Positions 48,060 through 59,954 of a stretch of 64,000 bases of DNA are shown here, in pieces (the stretch's first letter is position 1; each line of letters opens with the position of its first letter). This DNA is from Phascolarctos cinereus (Eukaryota; Chordata; Mammalia; Diprotodontia; Phascolarctidae), in contig NW_018343973.1 in assembly GCF_002099425.1 (NCBI RefSeq), positions 8,802,501 to 8,866,500 on the forward strand, given 5' to 3'. The notes beneath the pieces are model-generated. The model was given only the letters and a program-made list of their open reading frames with translations. It was not told where the DNA came from and did not search any database. A program made the position numbers and the translations under genes.

Positions 48060-48172
48060 TATATTAAATATTCCCTAATGACAGGGAACTTCTTTTACAT
48101 TTGTTAACTGCATATTTTCCAGGATGCCTATCATAGTGCTAATCCTATATAAGAAGCTCTATAAATGTTGTT
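48060..48172 (+). mobile_element. L2-like 3' end
   Basis: TAATGACAGGGAACTTCTTT and CATAGTGCTAATCCTATATA ... TCTATAAATGTTG fit a worn L2 terminus. Confidence 0.5.
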
Positions 48173-48650
48173 TTTGTTGTTTTTTTCTCTTAAATCAACT
48201 TTCCCTGGAATTAACACTGTTTTTCCCCATATGACTACGGAGAATCATGTATTATATTGTTGTTTCTAGTGGCATATTGACTAAAGTTAGCTCTACATAA
48301 TAAAATAAATTGCAAAATTAAATAGTTTTACCTTAAAAAGACATATCTTCCTTAGATTAAAATATTTCTACACAGGTGAAAGCCCAATACAGCTAGCTTA
48401 TTTATCATATAACATTAACCAGGTCTTTGTTGGAATAAAGAAAACACAATAAGATTGAAAAGATTCTAGTGTTTCCAGTCCAATCTTTTGATTATAAACT
48501 CTAAAATGGCAGGATACCTTATTTCTCTTGTACCTTACAATAGTGACTAGTACAATGTTTTGATGACCTATTAACTATTAAAAAAATAAGGAATGAATAG
48601 AAGGATAAATGAATTATTAAACAATAGCTAATTATGAGCAGTGTATATGT
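48173..48650. other. No gene seen; possible worn L2 end
   Basis: 48490-48600 has faint L2-like text (TTGTACCTTACAATAGTGAC). Nothing else is recognised. Confidence 0.35.
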
Positions 48651-48657
48651 GTGTCCA

Positions 48658-48803
48658 GGGTCAGTGCTCTATCCACTGTACCACCTAGCTGCCCCATTAC
48701 CTCAATAATTTTTTAAAGAACATAAATAGCTCCTATTATGAAAAGGTTTGAGAATCTTTTATGTAAATTATTTTTTTTCATAGTTTGGAATGCATAAAAC
48801 TAA
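48658..48803 (-). repeat. Inverted duplicate of 45929-46073
   Basis: The reverse complement aligns end to end with 45929-46073 with only one or two small gaps. It includes 40 bp of flank (TTATGCATTCCAAACTAT), the hAT end, the same SINE insertion point (after AATTATTGAG) and the first 40 bp of the SINE. A TA/CA tract begins right after it at about 48805. Confidence 0.85.
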
Positions 48804-48804
48804 T

Positions 48805-48990
48805 GCACATGTATACACACATATATTCTTAAACACATATATGTGTGTGTATATATATATACATATATATACACACACATATATTCTTAAACACATATAT
48901 GTGTGTGTGTGTATATATACATATATATACATATATATGTACATATATATGTATATATATATACATATATATATATATGTATGTATGTAT
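48805..48990. repeat. (TA)n/(CA)n low-complexity tract
   Basis: Long alternating TA/TG/CA tract with near-palindromic parts and a repeated block (TATTCTTAAACACATATATG at about 48824 and 48882). Confidence 0.9.
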
Positions 48991-51202
48991 GGTCTAGAGT
49001 CAGACTATGTCAACTTAAGTCTAGTCTATATCTTCACTAACTCTATTTTAGGCAAACTGTTTGCCTCTTGACATTAAGAATTTACTTAATATGTCAGAGG
49101 TTGTTGAATCTGCAGCTTGTACAAGTAGCCCACTAACACTGGAGTATAGCTTAAGCTAGATTAAAATATAATTGGGAAATATTTGACAACATAAATGGAA
49201 ATATAATACAACATAGATAATATTGATTTGTGGTTTTCTCAGTCAATGTGTGACCCACAGGGATTTGTTTCTATTTAAGTTTGAAACCACTGATATAGTC
49301 TATCACTCTATATTTTGCCAGTTTTTGTTTCAACTACGTTTTCTTAGAATTACTTTGGTGTCCAACAATATTGTATAATATGATATTTTATACAACTAAA
49401 ATCTGCGCACCCTGAGATCAAGGCCTCCATCTTATTTATCCTTGAATCTGCCCATATAGCCTACTATAGTTTCTTGCATGTGTTAAATAGTTGGTATGAG
49501 TTTTTCTGAGTGAATATTTTAATATTTTTAGAAACACATTTTTTTTGCTTTTATTAGTTATATACAATGAGATATATTATTCAGTATTTTGAATGCTTTT
49601 GAAATCATTAAATTTGTTGTGTAATTTTAAAAAACAATATTATTTTGGAGCCCATGGTATCCTTTTTTAGGAAAAAATATTTTGACAAAGTGATTTAATG
49701 CAGGAATCATTTTTCTTCAATTTCATATTTATGTTTTTCCCCATAAACTCTGACTTACCAATTTGGATCATTCACTTGACCTTGGAAATATGTAGTCTCT
49801 CCTGTGTAGCTCTCAGGGTAGCAGGATAACATTGAGTTCCCAGGAAGAGATGGTAATGTCAAAAATTACAGCCTCATAAAAGCTTTAATTCTCACCATAA
49901 AAATAATATATAAAGTAGAGAACTATGAGGGTGTCTCACATATCGCAGTGTCAGGTTTAGGAGCACTGCTATAAAATTTATAATACCTATCTCTGATAGT
50001 GGGTAAGAAAGTGTTGCTTAAATATAGCTATGTTATAAACAACTGAATGCTTTTAAAAAGAAAGTTTGGCCCTTGCTTTGTGTCTTGAACACTTTTTAAA
50101 GTGATATTTAAGAGTCCTATCTCTTCAAGATGCGACTTTTACAAACAGGTTTTATCATTTAGACATAATGAGCTAAAATTACAAAATACTGCAAGCCATA
50201 TGCTCTATGGTTGCAAAAGTGAAGAACTGGAGTAAAGTGGATATGTAAGTGCAGAGAAGAGATTAATGAGTCCATTGAATAGCTACCAAATATGTCATAT
50301 CCCTCAAAGTTGTATGATGTGGTATCCCCAGGGAACCGAATTGCATGTCCTCTACTCAGAGCAGGCAATGTGACTTCACATTCAAGGGATCTGTACTAAT
50401 TAGCACAATGGGATTGAGATATGAGGCACTCTTCATCAATATGGCCTAGATTCTGGGATGGTCTCTCATTCTAAAGAATTCTTATAGTTGTGCCATAAAA
50501 GCACAGCTGGAAATGAAGTTTCAGTGTGCCATCTACTAAGCTTTCTAACTAGTGGTACTCATAACATGGAATATCTAGAAGTCCTCTAGATAGACAGACA
50601 TTTTTTCATACATGTTAATGGAGTTTTTATAACCTGTTGGGGAGGCATAAGGTTCAAATGTAAACATTCTTATGGAAAGAGATGGTAGTATTCAAGGAAA
50701 ATCCCTCATCAGCTTAATGAGTTGCTCCAATCAAACTGATGTGTTTATAGGACATAAACCTTTGTGTGAAAGCGACATTACACGAGGACAACTAGAAACA
50801 GAGATGCACTAGTAAATATTTAATAACTAGCTCTTTCAAAAAATACTCTCAATACACTTTTAAGTGTAGTCTGCATTATTAACATTTTTCTATCTACTTC
50901 TAAAGACAATCAACAAAACAATAAATCACCTCCTGAATTTGTAGCATTTAATGATTTCCAAGGCATAAATGATCATACTAAAAATCTAATTGGCCCTCAT
51001 AATCCATTTTGAGCTGGCTACAGTAACTCCTAGAAGCTTCAATAAAATACAAAGGGAATTTCTCTGATTGGAGAATGGGGTTATTTCCTATATGATTGGC
51101 AATTGTGATTCAGGGGGTACAGTCAATTACTTAATAGAATAGTCACCTTATGCTTCTAGTCTATAAAAGTGATTATGAAATGCCTTAGTCATGTCTCTCC
51201 CA

Positions 51203-51205
<3 letters not shown>
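48991..51205. other. Repeat-poor stretch
   Basis: Apart from a faint L2-like end near 49420-49520, no known repeat is seen over 2 kb. The 69-residue minus frame at 50368-50159 is not recognised. This is one of the longest repeat-free parts and could hold conserved non-coding DNA. Confidence 0.45.

Positions 51206-51260
<55 letters not shown>
51206..51260. repeat. (TC)n microsatellite
   Basis: Pure CT dinucleotide run. Confidence 0.95.
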
Positions 51261-51263
<3 letters not shown>

Positions 51264-52880
51264 TCTATTCTTTTTTTAAATGAAATCTTTCCTAATATCA
51301 TGGATCCAAGGATAATAGATTTAGAGATATAAGGAAATTGGCTTCAGAGAGAAAGATTTCTTTCATTTTGACCTATTTGAGAAATAATTGGGCTGCCATC
51401 AGAGTATGAATCTTTTGTGGAGGAGTGAGAGAGAGGACTTAGTACAATAGGTCTGGACTTTGCAATTCTGTTACTACCTTGAGTTTCTCTGCAGTTTAGA
51501 TCTTGCATGAAGGGGATTTGTTCTACCTTCCTGCAAAGTATCTTTGCCTTCTATCGGGTGTCTAATGGCATAGTAGAATATGTCATACTTATTTCTTCAC
51601 AGTAGCCTTTGAATCTTTTACAATTAATGTCTTTTCATGGTGGGTGAAACAAGTTTGTTCCATACCCATATTCTACAATTTTTACATTATGGAATTTAAG
51701 GGACACTGTTAACAAACATTTGTGGAAATTTACACATGAGCTCTAACTAACCTTTATTCATATTTTTCTTAGAGGGAAACTCTGAGATGAAGTTAAAGAA
51801 CAAATAAGAAACTAAATGCTTTGACTCGGTATCAGAATTGAAGTAATTTTTGTGAGCCTAGAGCGTTGGATGGCAGAGTCTGTGGTATGGGTTACATATA
51901 CATAAACAAATATAACTCACACAGTCAACTCAACTCCTAAAACATTTATTAAACACTGGGAATGCAGATGGTGTGAGGAAACAAAAGAAGAAGAGAGGGG
52001 CTGCCCTTAGCATCCTCATACTTACAATGGAAGTTCTGAGAGGAACTAGCCCATCGAAGGAAGAAATCTTAAAGGTAAATGGCACTTCTAATGGGAGAAG
52101 GTAGGAATGCAGTGAAATTTCCAAGGTTAACAGTTTTTTGGAATGTAACAATGAATATCTGGAGAGTCAGGAGTTCAATCTGGAGAGGCTTAACTCTTTT
52201 ATACCAAATATGTGTTGTTTAACAAATATAATTGAATAACATCAACACTGAAGATAGATCCTCAGGTATTACAATATGTAAAATTTCCCCATAGCACTTT
52301 TCATCTTTTTTGAGTTAAAGATGAATCAAGATAATCTCATAACTTCCATTTACATAGAATATCTGTGTTAATATCAATCTTAGCAAGTTTTATTTTGCTT
52401 TAAGTTACACATATCTTTACCCAGAAATCACATGCATTATGTAAAAAAAAAAATTGAAGAAGAAACAAATTAGTTCATTAAACCCTTCACAGAGAGGTCA
52501 CTTCTCAGTAACATATAGATACATATTTTGGAGTTGTAAGGGACTATAGAAATCTCTCATTTATGGAATTGCCCATAATCATGCATATAATAAATAATAA
52601 ATATGAGATTCTTGCGTAGGCATTCTGCCCCTAAATTTAGGATTTTAAATACTCATTTCAAAATTTTTTCCCACAAGTCTCATTGCTTCCCTACTTGTTA
52701 CAATCTAGATAATGTTATAGATACTGACTAAAAATACCTTTAGCTTTGAGATGCGAATTTGGGTGACACAGGAACTATGGTGATTATGTCTCTCATCCCT
52801 ACCTAACTTCCAGGATGTCTTTAAATTCCACTAAGCAATTGGGCTTTACAATTTTTCCTTAAGAGGCTTCATGGTATAAC
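51261..52880. other. Mostly unassigned; short L2/L3-like piece
   Basis: 51940-52035 (AAACATTTATTAAACACTGG, CTGCCCTTAGCATCCTCATA) resembles an old L2/L3-like start. The rest is unassigned, without coding signal. Confidence 0.4.
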
Positions 52881-53719
52881 ACAGTAATTCTCAAACTTTT
52901 TGATCTTAAAACCTATTTATACTCTTAAAAACATGGATAATCACAAAGAGATTTTTGTTTATGTGGGTCCATTTATCTGTATTTATCATACTAGAAAATA
53001 AAATACCTGGTGAAGCCAAGATGGTAGACTAGAGGTAGCAACCCAGATGCATTCTTCCAGCCTTCCCCTCTTAACAACTTTAAAACAAAGTTGAATTCTG
53101 GAATGGCAGAGGCAATAAAAAGGCAGGGTGAGACATTTTCCCAGAATAAGACAATTTAGAAAGTCAGCAAAAAAGGTTGGTGACATCAGAGTGGGGACCA
53201 GCTTAGAGTGCACACAGCGGCAACACCAGCAGTGGGCCTGGTGGCTATGATAGCACCTGTAGCACAGTCTACAGAACAGTCTAGAGCTCTCACCGCAGAG
53301 ATAGTAAGGGGATGATGCAACTGGTCAAAAAGAGATTAGAGAGGGACCCTGAGCTGACACTGGGCACCAGACCAGGTGCTATTTGACAATTAGATTGCCC
53401 ATATACAATTCTGGGTCACATTTTCAAGGCAGAGAAGAGTGCTGGCACTTGCAGCAACAGGACAGTAGAAATCCTTACTGGGTAAAGAAAAGAGCACAAA
53501 AAAGGAGAGGTGATGACACTTCACCCAAGATCACAATAACTTGGAAGCACCAACTAGCTCTGAAAATAGCAACAAGAACAACAATAACCAAAAAGGCAGA
53601 AGCTTGGGAGAGTGCCTTAACACCCCAGAGGAGCAGAGCCCAACTAGTCCAAATAAATAAATAAACTGGAAAAAGAGCAAAGAATTAAAAAATTGAGTTT
53701 AACTCTAAAAAGCTACTGT

Positions 53720-54740
53720 GGTAGCAAGGAAGACCAAGACAGACACCTAGAAGAAGACAACAACATGAAAACAGCTCTAAACAAAGTTTCAATGGAAAAA
53801 AAACCCTGCAAATTAGATGTAGGCCCAATAAGAATTCTTGGAAGAGTTAAAGAAAGAGATGTGTGGTAGAACAAAAACTGGGAAAAGAAGTTAGAATGAT
53901 GCAAGAAATGATAGAAAGACAATTAACAGTTTAGTAAAAGAGGCACAGGCAAATACTGAAGAAAATAACATCTTAAAGAACAGAACTAGCGCAATGGTAA
54001 AAGAGGTGAAAAAATGAAGAAAAGAACTCTTTAAAAAAGTAGAATTGATGAAATGGAAAAGAAAAGTAACAAAAATTCACTAAAGAAAATATATATTTTT
54101 TAAATTAGCATTGGGCAAGGAGAAGCTATTGACTTCATGAAACAATTAGCAAGAATAAAACAAAGTCAAAAGAATGAAAAATAAAAAAAAGTATTAAATA
54201 TTTCAAAGGAAAAACAACTGAACTGGAAAATAAATTGAGGAGAGGTAATTTAAGAATTATCGAACTTGTTGAGAGCCATGACAAAAACAAAAGAGCCTAG
54301 ATATTGTATTTCAAGAAATTATCAAGGTAAACTGCCTAAATATCTTAGAACTAGAGGGTAAAATGAAAATTGAAAGAATTCACCGATCACGTCCTGGAAG
54401 AGATCCAAAAGTCTCTTTAGGAAAACTCCTAAAAGTAGTATAGCCAAATTCCATACTTGCAAGATCAAGGAAAAAGATATTATAGGCAGCCAGAAAGAAA
54501 TAATTCAAATATTATGGAGCCACAGTCAAGATCACACAAGATTTAGAAGCTTCCACATTAAGTGAGCAGAGGGTTTGGAATCTGATGTTTTAGGAGGGCA
54601 AAAGGAGCTAGTACTAAAATCAAGAATAATGTACCATTCATAAATAAGTATAATCCTTCCACAGGGAAATATGTATATTTAATGAAATAGAGGAATTTCA
54701 AGCATTCCTGATAAAAATATCAGAGATGAATATACAAAAA
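53720..54740 (+). pseudogene. L1 ORF1 remnant
   Basis: Text matching the ORF1 coiled coil (AGGCACAGGCAAATACTGAA, GAAAATAACATCTTAAAGAA), the RRM (a NCLNILELEGKMKIERIHRS-like reading near 54330-54390) and the C-terminal domain (AGCCACAGTCAAGATCACAC, GATTTAGAAGCTTCCACATT) is in order. Many stops and frameshifts are present, and it is more worn than the HAL1 ORF1 copies. Confidence 0.7.
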
Positions 54741-55368
54741 GAAGTAGTGAAGTGGTCCAACCTGGAGAACAATTTGTAACTATGCCCAAAAGACTATAAA
54801 ATCATCCATACTTTTTGACTGGCAATACTACTACTAGGCATGTATTCCAAAAAGATAAAAAGAAGAAAAAAGGACCTCTTTATACAAAAATCTATCTCAC
54901 CCAACAGGAAAGTAGGAGAGAAATATCATAAGAAAAAAGGGGGTGGGATTATAAAAATGAAGCAGATTAAGGAATGCAGTGGTGAGAAGAAAAATAGACT
55001 GTTGAAGAGGGACAGGGTAAAAAGAGAAAGGGAAGGATAAACAGAAGAAAATAGGACAGAAGGAGATATGCAATTATTATCATAACTGTGAATGTGTGTA
55101 GAATGAACTAAACCATAAAATATAAGCTATAAGGAAAATGGACTTGAAACCAGAATTCAACAAATTTATAAGAGACTCATTTAAAACAGAAAATACAAAA
55201 GAGTTAAGATAAGGAACTGAAGTAGAATCTATTGTGCTTGAGATGAAATAAAAATAAAGGCAGGGATAACAATGATGATCTCAGACAAAGGAAAACCAAA
55301 AATAGAGCTAATCAAAAGAGAATGGAAAATATTATATTTTGATTAAAAAAAAAGTACCATAGAAAATG

Positions 55369-55625
55369 TGGACAACTAGGTGGCACAGTGAATAGAATGT
55401 TGGTCCTGGAGTCAGAAAGACTTCTTGAGTTCAAATCTGGCCCTAGACACTTACTTGTTAGCTGTGTGACCCTGGGCAAGTCAATTAATCTTATTTGCCT
55501 CAGTTTCCTCATATGAAAAATGAGCTAGAGAAGAAAATGGCAAACCATTCCATTATTTCTGCCAAGAAAAATTTAAATAGGATCATGATACATGACTGAA
55601 AATAACTGAAAAACAACCCAACAAC
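55369..55625 (+). mobile_element. MAR1-type SINE inside L1
   Basis: GACAACTAGGTGGCACAGTG, TGTGTGACCCTGGGCAAGTC, ATGAGCTAGAGAAGAAAATG and an ACTGAAAAACAACCCAACAA tail. Confidence 0.9.
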
Positions 55626-56711
55626 AAACCATAGGCAATGAAGTGAGATTAAAAAAAAATTGCAAGTTTTTCTGATAAAGTACTCATTTCTCAAATACAT
55701 TAGCAACTGAGTCAAATTTATAAAAAAAAAAAAATAAGAGCATTCCCTAATTGATAAATGGTCAAATGAAATGAACAGTCAGTTTGAAAAGAATAAACAA
55801 AGCCAACTATATAGAATAAAAGTTCTAAACCTGTACAGATTATAGTTATACAAATTAAAATGACATTATGGTATTGCCTCATATCTATCAGATTGGATAA
55901 CATGACAGAAAAGGAAAATGAAAAATGTTGGAGGGGATGTGGAAAAATCAGAACATTAATGTATTATTCAAAGAATAGTGAACTAGTCCAACCCGGAGAA
56001 AATATTTGGAACTATGTCCAAAGAACTATAAAACCATCCATACACTTTGACATCCATACTACTATCAGGCATTTATCAAAAAAAAAAAAAGATGAAAGAA
56101 AAAAGAAAGTTACTTATTTGTTATAAAAATGTTTAAAGCAACTTTTTGTCGTTGCAAAGATTTGGAAATTAAGGGAATGTCTTTTGACTGGGGAATGCCT
56201 GAACAAGTTGTGGCATATAATTGTGATGAAATAATATTCTGCTATATGAAATGATGAAGGGAACGGTTTCAGAAAAAAACCCCAGCAAGATCTATATGAA
56301 CTCATACATAATGTGGTGAATCTAACTAGGATTTCACTGTACAAATTAATAGTAATATTGTTATGATGATTCATTATGAAAGTCTTAGCTACTCAGATCA
56401 ACACAATGATCCAATACAGTTCTGAAGAACTCATGATGAAAAATGCTATCCATCTCCAAAAGAGAATTGACAAAATCTGAGTGCAAATCGAAACATATAT
56501 ATTTTACATCTATTCTTCTTGTTTTTGCAATATGCCTAATAAAGTAATTAATTTTGAATGTTTTCACATACATAACTGATAGAGTATTACTTGACTTTTC
56601 AATGGGTGAGTTAGGAACTGGAAGGAGAAAAAATTTAACTCAATTTTTTAAAGAATATTAAAAGCAATTAATTAAGAAAAAGAAAATTCAAAAAAGTAAA
56701 AATATCTTTTA

Positions 56712-56925
56712 ATCATGGAGTCAGGAATAATTGAGTTCAAATCTGTCACCAGACAAAAGCTGTGTGACCCTGAACAAGTCACTTAACCCAGTTTGCCTCA
56801 GTTTCCTCATCTATAAAATCAGCTGGAGAAGGGAATGGAAAACACTCCAGTATCCTTGCCAAGGAAATGCCAAATGGGGTCACTGATTCAGTAACAACTG
56901 AAACAAATGAATAACAACCAAAAAA
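56712..56925 (+). mobile_element. MAR1-type SINE, lacking the first bases
   Basis: TCATGGAGTCAGGAATAATT, AGTCACTTAACCCAGTTTGC, TCAGCTGGAGAAGGGAATGG and CAACTGAAACAAATGAATAA. It sits just after the L1 tail. Confidence 0.85.
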
Positions 56926-57017
56926 AACTTAATATGAAAATAGTTTTGACTTTATAGACCCCCTGAAAAGTTATTGAGATCTTCAATGATCCACAGACCA
57001 CATTTTGAAAATTGCTG

Positions 57018-57185
57018 TCTTAGGGGAAGAGACTTAGACTCAGAAAGACATGGCTTCAAATTTTACCTCAGATAATTACTATCTGTGTGACCCTGGGTAA
57101 GCCATTTAACTTCTTTATGCCTGAGTTTCTTCATCTACAAAATTAGGAGGGTTACACCCTTTTAACTCTAAATCAATGATTCTAT
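57018..57185 (+). mobile_element. MIR-type SINE
   Basis: TGTGTGACCCTGGGTAAGCC, TTTCTTCATCTACAAAATTA and TAACTCTAAATCAATGATTC are in order. Confidence 0.75.
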
Positions 57186-58814
57186 CCTTTTCCTCCATTT
57201 TTACCTATTTCCAACTTGTCCCCCATTCCTGTTGATTGTCTGGGGAAAACTACTGAGCATCAAAAAATCCCCTTTGTTAGGGACCCTAGAAACAATTACT
57301 CCTTAAATTAAATATTTGATTGCTTATATCTCATAACTTATCCCCCTAGAGCCTCCCATCTCAGGCATTTACACTGTACCCATAACTTCTTTGTTTACCT
57401 TAGCCAATTTGCCAAAATTTTTTTCCCCCCTGCTCTGTTGCTTTGGTAGACAGAATGCCTCTTCCTAGGTTTCTACAACCTACTATCCCCAATACAGGAA
57501 ATAATTCCAGTGCTGTTATACTGGTGAGAAAACACACAGGTGGTATCAGCAATATATTTGGAAACCTATGAAGAGGCAGAAAAAGGTGATGCCCCACATA
57601 CTACCAGGAAGGAAGAGAAATTTGATGTCACTTGTGTTAAGTCTGGCAACGGAATGAAAAGATTATTTGTTTTAGAGCTCAAACCTGTTTGGAGGTGCCC
57701 CCTCCCTGTGCACCTGGGTTTAGGGTTTAATATGCTCCTCTGTTCCTGCTTGTGCACAGGAAGGCAGTCATGAAACACATGCCATATTGAACACCTGCTC
57801 TCTACCCACATGAATATTTTTGAACGTTGCAAAAATAGGCAAGGAGTAGGTGCAGATACAATTATTGTTGCATATTTGTAATTTTCAGTGGAAAATTGCA
57901 GCTTTTGCTACCACTATCTAAATTTATATGAATGAACCCATCATCAGCAAAGTGATTTTTTGATATTATATGCATATAAATTAAGAAGAGTTTGCATTGA
58001 CAGCAAGATTTGTCATTTTGCTTTTTCCTAATTTTTAAGTGAATATTCAGGAAGATGTGGAAGGCCTAGTAACACAGAAGATCACCAAAAGTGTGCTTTT
58101 TCTAATGTGGTGTGTTGAGCACCTGATAGCTGAGTCCGGCATCAAAGGAAAGCAACTGGAAATTAATAAGGATCTTGTTTCCATTTTTTTCCCCTGTGTA
58201 CAAGTCTGTATTTAAATCTTTTGAAACAAATAGGTGTCCTTTTTCCTCATTAATAAACATTTGTTAAATTGTGTAAATTATTTAAAGAAATTCAGAATAT
58301 GCAAAGATAAGTAAAAGACACAATTAGTACACAAATATAATGTAAAATAGAACATCAAAAGAGCATATATTACAAGAACTCTCTTAATAGCTTCTTGTGA
58401 CACATAAATCATTCTTAAAGTCAATAAATGCTTCCTCTGCTTGATTAAGCAATTAAAAAAAGTAATTTAAGCCCACTTCTCACTCTATATTCTGTGTGTA
58501 CTGAAGGTTGACCAGAAGCTTCCTTAAAATAATTCTCAATATACTAGAAGACCCTTAATTCTCCAAGGTAAAGTATTACAAAAAGGAGAGTACTTAATAG
58601 CAACCTAGTGACCTTGTTTTCCTCCTCTTCCTTATGATTAGGAAGTGACCTAATCACCAGGGAGAATGGAGTCAAGTGTAGCTCTGGGAACAGTCATCAT
58701 CTCCACTTTCCAGTTTGATTCTCTGCCAAAGGCACTGTGATAGCTTTTGTAAAAATAACCAAATTATAGGCACTCACTATTTTTTAATAAACTTAGAATA
58801 TGAGCTTCTGGGAG
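57186..58814. other. Repeat-poor stretch, possible conserved non-coding DNA
   Basis: No known repeat is visible over 1.6 kb. 57780-58130 has mixed, non-repetitive sequence with an ATATGCATATAAATTA octamer/homeobox-like motif at about 57967. The 77-residue frame at 57540-57773 has no recognised homology. Confidence 0.4.
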
Positions 58815-58912
58815 ATAATGGTTATTTCCTTTTTGCCTTTATATTCCTTATGCTTACTACAATGGTTGGTACATACTAGGTGCTTAATAAAGGCTTGCCG
58901 AATTTAATGGAG
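58815..58912 (+). mobile_element. L2 3' end
   Basis: TTGGTACATACTAGGTGCTT and AATAAAGGCTTGCCGAATTT. Confidence 0.7.
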
Positions 58913-58984
58913 CTGAATTGGTTTACTGACAATAAATCCTTAACATATTTCTTTTCTCTTTAGTTAAAACCAAATATCTGTAGT

Positions 58985-59205
58985 TAGCAGGGCACAGTGG
59001 ATACAGGTGATAGTATTATAGGCTTGGAGCTAGAAGGTTATTGATCATCTAATTTAAAACCCTTGTATTACAGATGCAGAAACTGAGGACCAAGAAGGAT
59101 ACATAACTTTGCCCAATATTACACTTATGGGGATTTCACAGCAAAGCTTGAAGCTCAGGTCCAGTAATTCCAAATTCAGAGCTCCAAATTCAGTCTTTTT
59201 TTTTT
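58985..59205 (-). mobile_element. MIR3-like SINE
   Basis: GGTTATTGATCATCTAATTT, ACAGATGCAGAAACTGAGGA and CTTTGCCCAATATTACAC are in minus order. Confidence 0.6.
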
Positions 59206-59214
59206 CTTATATAC

Positions 59215-59385
59215 CACCTTGACTCCCATCAGGAAGCCCTGATATCAAGTCCTGCCTCTGACACATATTTTTTGTGCAGCCCTATGCAAGTCACTCTACC
59301 TCTCTGTGCTCCAGACCTTTCTCTAAGGCCATACCTGATAGAGGAATTGCTGACTTACATCTATAGAAGAAGGGTCTTCAGTTGT
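59215..59385 (+). mobile_element. MON1-like SINE
   Basis: TCAAGTCCTGCCTCTGACAC, GCAAGTCACTCTACCTCTCT and CTCTAAGGCCATACCTGATA resemble a MON1-type marsupial SINE. Confidence 0.6.
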
Positions 59386-59564
59386 TGTTTCCAATTAAAA
59401 AAAGGAAAAAAATATATAATGGTATAACAATAATTTTAAGTGGGACAGGTTTTGTTTCTGAAGGAAGAAACAACTAAGTCTGCTTATAGTGTGTATATAC
59501 ATTGGTCACTGTGATATGTATTCTGGAAAAAGGAAAAAATAAATAGCCATTCATCCATTTTCTT

Positions 59565-59700
59565 AGGCTCCTAGAAAATTAGAGTTGGAAGGGACCTCAA
59601 AGACAAACTTTGTTAATTCCTTCATTTTAAAGAAGGAAAAACAGAAAGGAGGTTAAGTAATCTGCTCAAGGTCAGCACAATACAAAAACATTTTAACTCA
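59565..59700 (-). mobile_element. MIR3-like SINE fragment
   Basis: AATTAGAGTTGGAAGGGACC, TCATTTTAAAGAAGGAAAAA and GGTTAAGTAATCTGCTCAAG. Confidence 0.6.
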
Positions 59701-59954
59701 TGCATTCCTTTTGACTATACTATGTGAGTAGCATCATTTGCCAGGATACTATTAAATGCATCAGTTTTATTTCTTCCCTACCAATGTTCTTTTTTAGAGC
59801 ATTTAAGAAAAAGAAATGGTGAAGAAAGTAGATGTGACAATTCTTCAACTTTGAAGATTGGTCAAAGCCACGCACAAGCCCCTTGGAGTTACCCTTTTGT
59901 GTGGCAAAATTGTGCACTATGAATTGAATTGAAAGTACACTAAATTTAGGTAAG

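Larger units (their letters stand above)
53006..56695 (+). mobile_element. L1, rearranged and internally deleted
   Basis: The 5' UTR starts near 53006 (GTGAAGCCAAGATGGTAGAC). ORF1 remnants run to about 54740. A stray ORF2 C-terminal piece at 54745-54885 is followed by the spacer (54885-55080), an endonuclease part (55080-55360), a MAR1 SINE (55369-55625), then the ORF2 C-terminus and 3' UTR (55640-56695). Most of the reverse transcriptase is missing. Confidence 0.8.
52882..57017 (+). mobile_element. hAT-type DNA transposon remnant split by L1 and MAR1
   Basis: The left end CAGTAATTCTCAAA (52882-52895) and right end TTTTGAAAATTGCTG (57003-57017) are inverted repeats. The left body to about 53005 (TTTTTGTTTATGTGGG, TATTTATCATACTAGAAA) and right body from 56926 (GACCCCCTGAAAAGTTATTG, CCACAGACCACA) fit the same family as 45971-46315. 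Everything between is younger insertions. Confidence 0.6.

Noticed and set aside
57540-57832. 77- and 88-residue frames on opposite strands
   Set aside because: They overlap each other, have no recognised domain, and no convincing splice or promoter context is visible.
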